Shown piece by piece: positions 20,937 to 31,632 of a stretch of 64,000 nucleotides of DNA (position 1 is the stretch's first letter; the number at the start of each line of letters is the position of its first letter). The stretch lies in contig OZ038383.1 in assembly GCA_964036045.1 (NCBI GenBank), forward strand, positions 62,687,725 to 62,751,724, in the 5' to 3' direction. The notes beneath the pieces are model-generated. The model searched no databases, was not told where the DNA came from, and saw only the letters and a list, made by a program, of their open reading frames with translations. The translations under genes and the position numbers were made by a program. This DNA comes from Eutreptiella sp. 'Long Island Sound 2002'. Its lineage: Eukaryota > Euglenozoa > Euglenophyceae > Eutreptiales > Eutreptiaceae.

Positions 20937-22261
20937 AGGAGAGGCTGATAAATGCCTATCCGCGGCTATTCAGTGGCGTCGCCAACAAGAACCCTCCAGA
21001 TCGTGGGAGGTTTGGCACAGCGAGAATCAACCTGAAGCTGAACCCCAGGATCTATCGTCATCGGGAGTACCCACTTCAGGGCGATCGGGCCGAGGCCATG
21101 AAAAAGTTGTTGGCCGAGTTTATTGAGCGGGGCAGGATCGAACCCTCCAACAGTGAGTGGGCCAGCCCAGCCTTTATCGTGCCCAAGAAAGAGAAGGGCG
21201 AGTGGAGGTTGCTGGTTGATTACAGGGGTCTGAAGGAGCAAACCGAGCACGACTTGTACTTGCATCCTCTGATCGACACCATCCTCCAAAAACAACAAAA
21301 AAAGCGGATCTTCACTGTGTTAGACCTGAAATACGGCTATCACCGGATGCCGCTACACTTGGACTCCAGGCCCTGCACAGCGATGTTGACGCCGCTGGGG
21401 CCCATGCAGTGGAAAGTGGTGCCTATGGGCGCCAAGAATGGCAACGCCGCTTTCCAGCGCATGATGGAGGACCTACTCGGTCCTGTCCAGGACTGTGCCG
21501 ACCCCTTTGTGGACGACATCATCATCGGGTCCGGCACGGAAGACATGACTGAGGACGAGCTCATCGAAGCGCATGAGAAGGATCTGCGCCGAGTGCTTAG
21601 CGAGCTGGACAAGCACAACATGGTGTGCAAGCCCACCAAAGCCTCACTCTTCGTGAGGGAAGTGGAGTTTGCGGGTCACGTGGTTGGTCACGGGCAACGC
21701 CGTCCCATGCCTGGGAAGCTGGCGTCCCTGCACCACTGGGAGAAGCCCCAGACCATCAGCGAACTCCGATCCTTCATGGGGTTCTGCAATTACTATTCGG
21801 GCTATGTCCGGATGTATGCGGAACTATCGGGCCCGCTGCACAAAATGCTGCGGCCGGGCAAGTTCGATGGCCGGAAAGGGGGCAAGAAGAAGCTTGCCTG
21901 GACCCCTGAGGCCGAGGATGCGTTCAGCCGCCTGAAGAAGCGACTCCTGGGGCAGCTGGGGCTATTCCTGGTGGTCCCGGACAAGGGATTTGTGCTACGG
22001 ACGGACGCCTCAGCCTATGCTGTAGGGGCAGTCCTTGAGCAGGTCCGGGACGACGGGTCGCACGTACCCGTGGCGTTTTGGATCCGGATCCTGGCCGAGG
22101 GCCAACGTTGAACCTGGACCGCGAGGGAGAAGGAGACGTACGCCATTGCTTGTGCGCTCAGGAAGTGGTCTGGCCACATCGGATTACAGCCGGTGGTGGT
22201 TTGCACGGACCATCAGTCCTTACAGAGCTGGCACAAGGAGCACGGCGACATCCCCTCGGGA
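20937..22261 (+). pseudogene. pol: Reverse transcriptase and RNase H of element B
   Basis: RT motifs are intact: FTVLDLKYGYHRMPL, VVPMGAKNGNAAFQRMMEDLL and PFVDDIIIGSGT (about 21500-21530). RNase H starts near 21990 with LRTDASAYAVGAVLEQ, so the first catalytic Asp is present. TGA at 22109-22111 replaces the CGA found in C. Past it the frame continues (TWTAREKETYAI) until an indel near 22265. The open RT stretch begins well before ATG 21098. Confidence 0.92.
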
Positions 22262-23757
22262 CCGGCGGCAAGGAGGGCCAGTGGCATGAGACGTTTGCCA
22301 CGTTCGACCTCAGCGTCGTATACGTCCCCGGGAAGGACAACACTGTGGCGGATTGCCTCAGTCCATGGGCCTACCCCACGGGCAAGGTGTGGATGGACAT
22401 ATCCAGCCATGGGAACGCCGAGGAGACCGAGGAGGCCAAGCGCATCATCGAGATGATGAAGGCCATGGAGCAAGAGGGGGTCAAGTGCTTTGTGGTGACG
22501 ACGAACCGTACAGACCTGGCCAAGTTCCGGGGCGCCCGAGTCCAAGCTATTCGAGAGGAAACCCTCGAGCAATGGATGGTGGCCCCCGTAGAGCTAGACA
22601 GGTCGGTGCTGACAGAAGACTGGTCGGATGACTATGCGGCATCCGAACACTGGAGCAGGTACTGGAATGCCGTGAGCGCCCCGTTGGACGACGAATGGCC
22701 TGAGGGCTTGACCGAGGATGGGGATAAATTATTCCTCAAGGACAAGCTATTGGTCCCTGAGAACCGAATGGAGGAGCTCTTTGACCACTGGCATAACGCC
22801 GAGCTCATGCATCCTGGTCAGGACAAGATGCAGCAGGACATGGAGTGGCGTTTCAAGTTCTCACCGGGGTACTACGCCATCCTGGACAAGTACTGCAGCG
22901 ACTGCGCCGTGTGTCGGGCCGCGAAAAGCCCCAACCATTCCACAGCGGGCAACCCAGTGTATACGGCTATACCGGAGGCCCCTACGCAGTCCGTGGCCAT
23001 GGATGTATTCGCCATGCCTGAGGTCACCGTGGAAGGAGAGACCTATGACTGTGTGATCCTGGCGGTGGATAGGCACAGCGGGTATATCGTGGCGGTCCCT
23101 GGCAAGAAGTCCAAGAGGAAGGAAAAGAAGGACAAGAATGGAGTGGCCCTGCAGGCCAAGACCGTCGCTAATGGCATGATCAGGCATTGGTTGACGATTT
23201 TTGATGTCCCAGCTGTCATCTGCAGCGATCGGGGCAGTCAATTGGTGGGGACCTGGTTCAAGACGATGTGCAAGCACATGGGGATTCGGCACGCCAAGAC
23301 CGTGTCGTACCACAGCCGGTTGAATGGCCGGGCTGAGGTGGCCGGGCGGCAGATGTCGAAAAGTTCCGCCAGCTGCACATTGACGAACCGGGCCGGAATT
23401 GGTATAATTCGCTGTCGAGAGTACTCCAGGCGTACCACGACCTTCCGGGGCCCACTGGACTGTCGCCCCATCGTATCCTGTTCCTACGGGATCGAGTGTC
23501 ACGCACTCTCCCGTGGTTGAACCATGGCAAAGTGGCCCGGGATGCGAGTGCTATGATAGCTGAGGCGGACAACACGGCGGCCAAGGTGTGCAAAGGACTT
23601 CAGGACGAGCATGAGAAGAGGGCCAAGTACTTCAAGCAGGGAAAAGTCCAGAAATGTGCTCTCAGAGACACCGTATGGGTGGAGCGGCACCACAGGGATG
23701 TCCTGTCCAGGCATCGGCAGGCGTCTTGGTATGTGCCGGGGGTAATCGTTCGGAAGG
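22262..23757 (+). pseudogene. int: Integrase of element B, N-terminal and core parts
   Basis: The first part (VVYVPGKDNTVADCLS) ends the RNase H region. The zinc-binding HHCC is at about 22785-22915 (HWHNAELMHPG … CSDCAVC). Core residues are AMDVFAMPEV, VICSDRGSQL and NGRAEVAGRQ, all intact. A 1-base loss near 23356 shifts the frame; a new frame carries on to WYVPGVIVRKV at 23757. There element E is inserted, and the protein resumes at 27224. Confidence 0.92.
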
Positions 23758-24013
23758 TGTAATGGGCACGCTTGCCCAGGCTGAGATCGCGAGTCCTGTA
23801 GTTTAGGATGCGTCGCGCGCGTGCAGAAAATGTGATATTTTGTAGTGCGGAAATGCCAGATGATGGTTTGTATAACAGTGCAGAAATGTCGTGATTGTTA
23901 TTATCGTTGTAGGGTATTATGTAATGAATGATTCATGAACCCAACAAAGAGTTTGAACGTCTAACGAGTTCAAGGTGCTGCCGTTCTGGTGCCTTCGCGT
24001 GCAGTGCCTTACA
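23758..24013 (+). repeat. 5' LTR of element E (256 bp)
   Basis: TGTAATGGGC … GTGCCTTACA. Its partner is at 26961-27218. No tRNA-like primer-binding site starting TGG is seen directly after it. Confidence 0.93.
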
Positions 24014-24270
24014 AGACGTTCATCTCAGCTTGGGTCATTGGATTAGTTGGAAAGATCCGGAGCCGTCGAAGGCAATCAAAGATCGAAGTACAAAATCGAC
24101 GCCTAAGTTTCGGACAACATCATCTCTGGGTTGTTGCAAACGAGGCAGCAGCAGACAAGACGCCACAAAAGGTTCGCTAAAGTGCAGTCCTATGAACTCT
24201 CTGTTGAAGAACATCGAGGTTGGAAAATTTTCTCGAGGTCGACTAAACTGAACTTTATTCCACGCCGGAT

Positions 24271-24798
24271 ATGGGTCATGGCACCAGCTTCGTTCGGCGC
24301 TGGCAGCTACTTGAAATTTCTGATATGTGGGAGAATTGCGACATGGTTTTGCGTTCTGGCACGGCTTTGTGGGAGTCTCAGGTACGTGCATTTCGAGGAC
24401 TGCGGCTCAGTAAGGCTGACATGGAGCTGTACGGCGTCACGAACATTTGTTGCTGTTCCCCTTGTGTTGGCTGTGCTCATCACCGCGTGCTCATGGCCCT
24501 GCGGCCGCGGGTGAAAGGTTCGAACAGGTGGAGGTATCCTGGGGAGACGCGAGAGCAGTACGTTCGAAGCCTAAAAAGGGAGTCCAGCAATGTTGGGAAC
24601 TGGCTGCCTCTGGGTGTACTGTATGCCTTGAGCCTTGAGTCAGAGGGTGGAGTCGAAGTGAGTGGTGAAGAGGTTCGTGTCCGCATGCTACGGCTAAGGG
24701 AGCCAGTGGAGAATGAGCGGAGGCAGTGCAGCAGAAGGCCGCTTGCTCAGCGTGGCGGTGGAAGAAGACGGCGAAGAGGCCTGCCCCCAACTGGTTAA
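24271..24798 (+). CDS. Hypothetical protein in element E (175 aa)
   Basis: This is the longest ATG-started frame in the 5' half of E. It has a cysteine cluster (NICCCSPCVGCAHHR) and an arginine-rich end (RRPLAQRGGGRRRRRG). No family is recognised. Its place soon after the 5' LTR is where Gag would sit, but nothing in the sequence confirms that, and chance openness is possible. Confidence 0.25.
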   Translation: MGHGTSFVRRWQLLEISDMWENCDMVLRSGTALWESQVRAFRGLRLSKADMELYGVTNICCCSPCVGCAHHRVLMALRPRVKGSNRWRYPGETREQYVRSLKRESSNVGNWLPLGVLYALSLESEGGVEVSGEEVRVRMLRLREPVENERRQCSRRPLAQRGGGRRRRRGLPPTG

Positions 24799-26950
24799 GG
24801 TGTAACTTTGCGAGCGTGACGGTGACGCTTGTTTGTGTGGCACAGCAGTGTTTTGCCAGCCCCGAGATGCCAGCCCCCTTGCAACACTTTCGCCCCTTGA
24901 CTTGAACGGTTGGAGTGCGTCTTCGTGTGTTTGTGCACGCTTGTTTGACGCGACACGTGCCTCCCCTGCGACCCATTGGTAGGTGGGAAGGCGCTGCACG
25001 CGTTCGCCCCTGGTCAGATGTTGTTTTTTTTATATCTCAACAAGACGGTGTTTGTTGGAGTGGATTCAAGCCCAAATGAGCTGAATGTGAAAAACGGGTG
25101 GCACACCAGGCGCCTTCGGCACTGAAATAGCACTTTTTTTGTGCTCAGAGGCTTGCGTTGATATGCAGCCTTGTTTTGGTTTTTTGCATTCTGGATCCAT
25201 GGGCCCAGTTTTACACTGGCCTGATTTTGAGCCTTTTGGCTCTGATGGTGTCTACTCGTGACGTTTTTGGGTTGCTGACAATAGGATATTTTTTCTGTGA
25301 CTTCTGAGTCTGACTTTTGAGTCCACTTTGAGGTTTTGTTTTTAGTGTGAGTCACAGTGTGGCTCAGGTTAACTCCGTAAAGCCTGGTTGGAGGCTCTGG
25401 GCCAGCTTGTGCTGCCCTACCTCCAGGTTTCATCATAGGGCAATTTGAAACTCTGTTTTTCCTTGGACAGAACTTTGTATGTTCTGTGTGCATGGGGTGC
25501 ACTGACGAGTGTGCCTCCAGTTTTGAGGTGGGGACGCCATCAGGGCTTGCGAGGCTGGATCCTCCTGACACTGCACGCCGTTTTTTGTCTTGTTTGTTTG
25601 TGCAGCCTGGGGCTGGCACTGTTTTCAGGGTGCAGTGGAAAACCCCCCCAACACAAGATAGGTAGAAGCGCCAATACCTTGAGTGGTTGGGTAAGCAGGT
25701 TTGTGGGTGACCTGTGTTGGTTTGTAACCTGTAGGTCTTTGACACCTCCACTGAGGTTCAGGTTGGCAGGCCGCGGGCTGGATGCCATGGCCAGGCATTG
25801 CCCATCTTCTTTTCTATGCTGATTGGCCTGCCACTGTAGGTGAGTGTTGACTAGAATTCTTTTCAGTATGCTTCAGCTCTTTTGTCCCATACCACTGTGT
25901 GGGGAGTGTGGAGCCTGTTTGCTAACAGATATTTCTTTTGCCCTGACCTTGTTTATACTTTGCTGTTTGTTTTCAGGTGGATTCCCTTACGCCGGATGTC
26001 AGAGTCCAGAGTGAGAAGTTTCAGAGGCCCACATCACACCATGTCTGTTTTTTATTTAATTTCAGTTCTGCACCACCACCCCCCTTCGTTCCCCTTGCCT
26101 CAGACTCACTTCTCTTCTTGCTCTGCTATCCAGGATTGCAGAGCTGGAGTTCTGTGGAAGTAGTACGCTCAGAAGTGAATAGAGACATCTCAGAAAAAGT
26201 TAAGGCACATTAAGTGCCGCTCTGATGGCCTGCAGCTTTGTATTTTAGCCCTAAGGGTTTGTGGAACCCTGTGGGCTCAGCAGATTTGCATTTATTGCAT
26301 TTCTTGTGCCCTGTGATGTGCTGCTTGTGCCTGTTTGAATTTTTTTGAGGCCTGAGATGCCTGTTTTTTTTGTTGTTAAATCTTCTGAGCAGGGGTTTTT
26401 CAATTTACAGGTGCAGAAAAGCAGAGTTTAGGCATGGGCAGTAAGTAGACCAGTTTTTGTCTTTGAAAGTCAGTTTTGGAAAACTGCCCCCCTGAGTTTT
26501 AGGCTAAGAAGTTTCAGTCAGAATTTTCTGATTAGAGTTTTTAAGCTTTCTCAGAAATTTTTTCCCAATAGTCAGCTTGGGTTTTTTAGGGAGCAGACCC
26601 CCCACTCAGTTATGTGTCAGCTTTTTATACCCGAAAAAGGATAGAGTGGCTGCAGTTCAGGATTTCAGGCCCTGGGGTAGGACAGATAACAAGTTTCCAT
26701 TATTCTGCACAGTGTCATGTTGTAAATACATCCCCGTGTGAAACCAAGGGTGCCTAACAGTCCCAGGGAGTAACCGGAGGTAACCTGTGGGTAGGGCCCT
26801 GAGGTAGTTCAGAAATTGGATGGAGTAATCCGGGTATGTCATCCCATGAGCAGATTGTTCTGTGAGGTTTTATATATGCCCTGTTTTTCTGGGGGCATGC
26901 TTGCCCATGTAGGGGTATATATCAGCTTTTCAGACACTTGGCAGTGTCTT
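24799..26950. other. Noncoding T-rich interior of element E
   Basis: About 2.15 kb is rich in T runs on the plus strand, with short open frames on both strands and no recognised domain. Long minus-strand openness at 25014-25751 follows from the base skew. It may be a captured noncoding sequence. Confidence 0.45.
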
Positions 26951-26960
26951 GGGAGGGGGG

Positions 26961-27218
26961 TGTAATGGGCACGCATGCCGAGGCTGAGATCGCGAGTCCT
27001 GTAGTTTAGGATGCGTCGCGCGGGTGCAGAAAATGTGATATTTTGTAGTGCGGAAATGCCAGATGATGGTTTGTATAACAGTGCAGAAATGTCGTGATTG
27101 TTATTATCGGGGTAGGGTATTATGTAATGAATGATTCATGAACCCAACAAAGAGTTTGAACGTCTAACGAGTTCAAGGTGCTGCGGTTTTGGTGCCTTCG
27201 CGTGCGCAGTGCCTTACA
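26961..27218 (+). repeat. 3' LTR of element E (258 bp)
   Basis: This is a near copy of 23758-24013, preceded by the G-rich polypurine tract at 26951-26960 and followed by GAAGG. Confidence 0.93.
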
Positions 27219-27223
27219 GAAGG

Positions 27224-27612
27224 TCGGGCAGGATGTGTATGCGGTTCGTGTGGGGGATAACAAGATCCTTGACCGCGACCACATCCAGCTTCGTCCACGA
27301 GCACCAGACCTCAGCGGATGTCCCGTCACCTTCGAGTTCACAGGCGGCGATGTGGACTCGGATGACAAGGGTGAGGACGACAACTTCACTGCCAAGAAGA
27401 TCCTGATGGACAAGCCAGACCCGGGGACGCCTGGGGGAAGGCTATATAAAGTCCGTTGGAAGGGATTTGCCGCATCCAGAGATTCCTGGGAGCCTCCGAG
27501 CAGTTTTGTTCCGAGGTATACTTCGGTCTGGATGGATTATCTAAGGAAAAAGAACATTTCCTTGGATGTCAAGGACGTGTTGGTCCCTTTCGTGGCTGCA
27601 GCAGCACCGTGA
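27224..27612 (+). pseudogene. Integrase C-terminal end and chromodomain of element B
   Basis: It continues the protein cut at 23757. The first part (GQDVYAVRVGDNKILDRDHIQLRPR) is the small beta-barrel region after the integrase core. A linker with acidic residues leads to a chromodomain: FTAKKILMDK … LYKVRWKGFAASRDSWEPPSSF, with the aromatic and W-E-P positions of the family. Chromodomains in chromoviruses read histone marks to guide insertion into chromatin. The stop is at 27610-27612. The segment itself has no break. Confidence 0.85.
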
Positions 27613-28008
27613 TGGATCCACCTTGGCATTTTTGTTTGTTTTTGTGCTTGGGAGACGGGTGAGGGCGTTAATCCGGGGATTTTTGGGCCTTGATTGGCCA
27701 TATATCCTCTTCACTCGGTCTCCACATATATATTTCATTGTGGTATACGTATTTAGGTCGACCGACGACGTTTCGCTATCTTTGATCCCCTTGGTCCATG
27801 TTGTAGATCAAGAGGAAACCGGATATGGCGGAGGGCACCGATTATGAGTGTCCTCACCCCTCCCTTGGGGTATGGGGGACGACTACGCCGTAGGTGGGGC
27901 CTCCATGTGTCCTTGGGACATGGGGGGGGGGGGGGTTGGAGCCCATTGGGGTCCTCCCGTCCTCTCTTCAATGACTTCCGAGCGGATACAACGCTCCGAG
28001 AAGGGGGG
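27613..28008 (+). other. 3' untranslated region and polypurine tract of element B
   Basis: There is no coding potential. A run of 15 G lies at 27922-27936. The polypurine tract GAGAAGGGGGG is at 27998-28008, directly before the 3' LTR, and primes plus-strand DNA synthesis in this family. Confidence 0.75.
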
Positions 28009-28837
28009 TGAAGCCGGTTCGAACCCCTGTGGCCATCTTTGGGTCACTTGGGGTGTGTATCTATGTGCCGGCAAGCCGCTGTCGGCTGATATCATACTCT
28101 CCCATCCACCTGACCTAACCTGATGTGATAGTGTGATAGGCTTGGCCATTCCAGCTATGAGCGGCCATATTCAATACCGAGGCGCCGCCGGCTGAGATTT
28201 ATATATCAAAATATCAGAAATCAACAGGGTTTTTTTATCATAATGTTTCCGTAATTTTTCAGCTATCCGTTCTGATTGTCAATGGATCGGCGACTGGCGG
28301 TTGGCTCGCGATTTTGCGGTAACTGATTGGTTAACTGTTATTTCCAGATAATTTAGCGGAAAACCCCGATGAAGGGTCAGATTCCATCAGAAAAGGGTTC
28401 GTTGCTTCCGCAATTTTCATATTATACACTTGCAAAATTAATCCGATTTTTTCAGACATTCAGAATCGGATTTTCTATTTTGAGGTCGCCGCACTGGATA
28501 TGATGAATTTTGAGTGGTCCTACATTTTTCCCCGCTCACGAATCAACCTTTCTTTTGTTGTCTCCTTCATTTTTCTTGGAGATATAGGCGAAACAAAATT
28601 GATTCGTGAGGCCACTTTGAAAAATCATATCTCCGGCTCACTGCGAGCAATTTCATCTTTGAGATATGGGCTGGAATCGCCTTGGTCTCAACTTGATTTA
28701 GGTAGCATCAAACGTCTTTGATGTGTACACATGCCGGGTGTAGCCAGGGATAATGGTCAAGAGAGTAGAAAGTGATTTACAACTCTTGGACCATGCAACC
28801 GAATATCTCAATGCGACTTTCGAGTGTACCGCATGAG
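28009..28837 (+). repeat. 3' LTR of element B, first segment
   Basis: It starts TGAAGCCGGTTCGAACC and runs to the LINE target site gagtgtaccgcatgag (28822-28837). Confidence 0.93.
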
Positions 28838-31632
28838 GTTTGAGGTTTGAGGTTTGAATTTGCGGGTACTAGACGCCTTTCGGCCCCGCGGGGCCACCTG
28901 GTTGGCCCAGGTGATATCCTCCCCACCGGGTCCTAGTGGGGGGCCCTCCAAGACGCACCTCCTTCCTGGTGGCGGAGTCCCCCAGTTCACAGGGCTCGGA
29001 GCCTCGTTCTTCTCCGGCTTTCCCGTTTCGCCACTCCCCGGTCAGTGCATCAATTCACAGCCGTGGCTGCGGGCGCTTACCCACTGCGTCGCCCCCCTAA
29101 TGCGTGGTCGCTCGGGGCGCCGGCGCCGCCGGGCCCGTGCTAGTGGCTTGTCGCCAGTGGGACCCCCTTGGGCTGGGTTGGAGGCTGCCTAGCCTAGAGG
29201 TTGGGGTGTGGCACAATGCGCCACTACTGCCTTGGCGGGTGCAGTGCCCCGTCCGTGTGTGCGCGGCGCTCGCGGCCGGTTCGGGGGGTTCGGGCCGGTA
29301 CCTGGTGTTGTGTCTCTCCCGTTTCCCCCTTCCCGCCCCGTGTGTCCTGCGCTGCGTGTGGCGGGCCGTCCCGTCCGGGTGTCCCTTACCCTCGCTCGCT
29401 GGTACGCCATTCCACGCGGTCTGTGCGTTCTGCGTGCTCGATCCGGTTGCCCTTCTGGTAGTCCCCGCGTGCCCTTTGCGTGTGTGTGCGCTCGCGTTCC
29501 CGCGGCGTCCGCTCCCCCCCCCCTGGGTGGTGTGGCGTGCGCACCTCGCGCGGTCCTGGCACTGAGCGCTGGTAGGGCCGTTCCACGTGGTCCGTGCCCC
29601 TCCGCGTGTCCTGCTCCGGTCCCTTGCTCCGTCTGGCGTGCTGGGGGGGGGGGGGTCCGGTCCCGGTTGCCCCCTACTTGGCTTGGGATTGTGGGGGTGG
29701 CGGAATGGCGTCCCCGGGGGGGGTGCCTTCCACTGTTGCGAGGGGCGTCTGGGGTCAGGCGCTCCCCCTCCCCCGACTGCCCGCCCTCTGGGCGGGCTGT
29801 TGGGGTCCGCTATCCACGCGCTGTGGGCGCGGGCGTGCGGGTGTGGGGGCCCTACTCTGTCCCCTTGGCCTGCACGCCCTGTGGGGGCTGCGTGCCGCGG
29901 GGCGGGTCCGTGGCGTTCGTGTGCCGGGGGGCGGGCTGGGGGGGGGGGGGGGCGTGCGCCGTAGCCCCCGTTTGCGCGGCCGGGGGGGGCCTGTAGGGCG
30001 GGGGGTCCCTCTGCCTCATCTTGTCCCTCTGCCTTCCCTGGGCAGGCAACAAAGCGGGTCTCACTGGCGTCGTTCTGTCCATGGGGGGCGTGGCCCCCCA
30101 TACCACTCCGGTTCATGCTCGCCCGCCTTCACTGGGCGCGATCTGTGCGGCGTCCTGGCGCGTTGGCGCGGGCTCGCTTGTTCTCCGCGGTTCCTGTGGG
30201 TGCCAGCGGCTGGGGCGGGGGGGCGGGCCGCGCTCCGGCTCCTCCCTCGGGCAGGGGGAGGGGGGACCATCGCCCCTGCCTCGGGGGGTGGGGGCCGGCA
30301 CCCCCGCGGCTTGTGGGACGGTGGGGGGGATGGGGGGGGTGGGGGTCGCGCCGCGGCCTCCCTGCTCCCCCTCTGGGTGGTGGCCCGCGGTACCCCATCC
30401 TGGCCCCCCTGGTGCCGTCGGCGCACTCCCCTCCGGCGTGCGCGTGCAGTCGGGGTCGCGGGGCCTTCAGACCTGAACCCCCCCTCTGCCCTCCCTGAGT
30501 GGGCTGTGGTCATGGGAGGGTCATGGGGGGCGCGGCCTCCATACTGTTCTGGTGCGCCGCCGTGCGCCGCCCCCAAGCTTGGTCCGCGCGTTGCTCCGGC
30601 ACGCTGGTGTGGGGTTGCCTGTCAGCCGCGACCCCCGCGGGAGCAGGCGGCTGGGGGCGCTGGGGCGCGCGGTGTGCAGGTCCAGCCGCATCCCCCACCC
30701 CCGCGTCGCGGTCCCTTCTGGGGGAGGGGGGGCGCCCCCTCGGCTCCGGGGGGGCGGAGGGTCGCTTCTGTGGCTTCCAAGCTGGGGGGGGGGGCGGGGA
30801 GGGGTTGGGGGGGCCGCCCCCCCGCCCCCCCGCCCGGTCAGGCATCGGCCTGCCATCCGTTGTCTCCGGCGTGCCCCCCCGGGGTATACTCGTGCCGTGG
30901 GGGTTGCCGGGCGCCCGCGGGCGTCGGGCGCGGTCCGGTCGGCCGCCAACGGGTCAGTGCGGCGGGGGGGGGGGGGGGGGGGGGGGGGAACCCCCCCGCC
31001 CTGGTTCGCGCCCCTGTCTTCCCGGGGCCAGCCTCTGAAAGGGCCGCTCCGTTTGCGCCGTCCTGGACGCCGTCGGTCCGCCGTCGGCCGGCAGCGGGCA
31101 GGGCGTGCGGGCGCCTGCCTCGGCCGTGGTGCCCCCACACCCCGGGTGCAGCGGCCTCTTCGGGGGGGGCGCAGGTATGCCGTTTCTTCGGTCTGCCTCC
31201 GTCCGCTCTTGGGCCTGAGAGGGAGGGGGGGGGGGAGTGGGGGGGGCCCTCTGGTCCCCTGGCGCCGCCCCCTGACGGCCGAGGGGGGGGCGGCATGGCG
31301 GTCCCGGCCCCGGGGGCCAGCCATCGTCTGGGGGGTCGCACCCTTCCCCCACCCCCCTCTACCTAGAGCCGGACCCTCTGCAGTCCCTCGCTGGGGCCCC
31401 TCGGCCCCCCGCCGTCGTCGCGCGGCGCTGGCCGGCCGGGGGCGGCCGTGAGGGTTAGCAGTCAGCGGTTAGCGGGCTGCGGGGCAGTAGGTTCCCCCCC
31501 GCGCTCGTTGTCTCCGCCCTCCCTCCCGCGGGAGGTGGCGCGCGCTCCTTCCGCACGCCGTACCGTGGGGGGGGCGTGGGTCGGGGGGCCCAGCTTTCCC
31601 CCCGAACTTTCTCGCGTCCGCCGTCTGGGCCG
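28838..31632 (-). other. LINE 3' region: C-rich untranslated sequence and heptamer tail
   Basis: No credible frame is seen. On the plus strand there are long G runs (13 at 29643-29655, 15 at 29938-29952, 25 at 30964-30988), so the element RNA would be C-rich. It ends at 28838-28858 in three heptamers (gtttgag, gtttgag, gtttgaa on the plus strand) next to the target duplication, instead of poly(A). Confidence 0.7.

Larger units (their letters stand above)
23758..27218 (+). mobile_element. Element E: non-autonomous LTR retrotransposon (3.46 kb) in the integrase gene of B
   Basis: Direct repeats 23758-24013 and 26961-27218 begin TGTAATGGGC and end GCCTTACA. A perfect 5-bp duplication GAAGG flanks the element (23753-23757 and 27219-27223), and removing one copy restores the B reading frame (…VIVRKV|GQDVYAV…). 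A polypurine tract GGGAGGGGGG lies directly before the right LTR. No gag, RT or integrase is recognised inside, so it fits the LARD/TRIM class. About seven substitutions and one 2-base indel separate the LTRs by eye. Confidence 0.92.

Noticed and set aside
25014-25751. 245-codon minus-strand frame in element E
   Set aside because: It starts without ATG, lies opposite a T-rich tract and has no domain; openness follows base skew.
29097-31366. Long open frames on both strands in the GC-rich LINE 3' region (up to 590 codons)
   Set aside because: Stops are rare in such GC-rich sequence; all frames give low-complexity G/P/R/A text and no domain.
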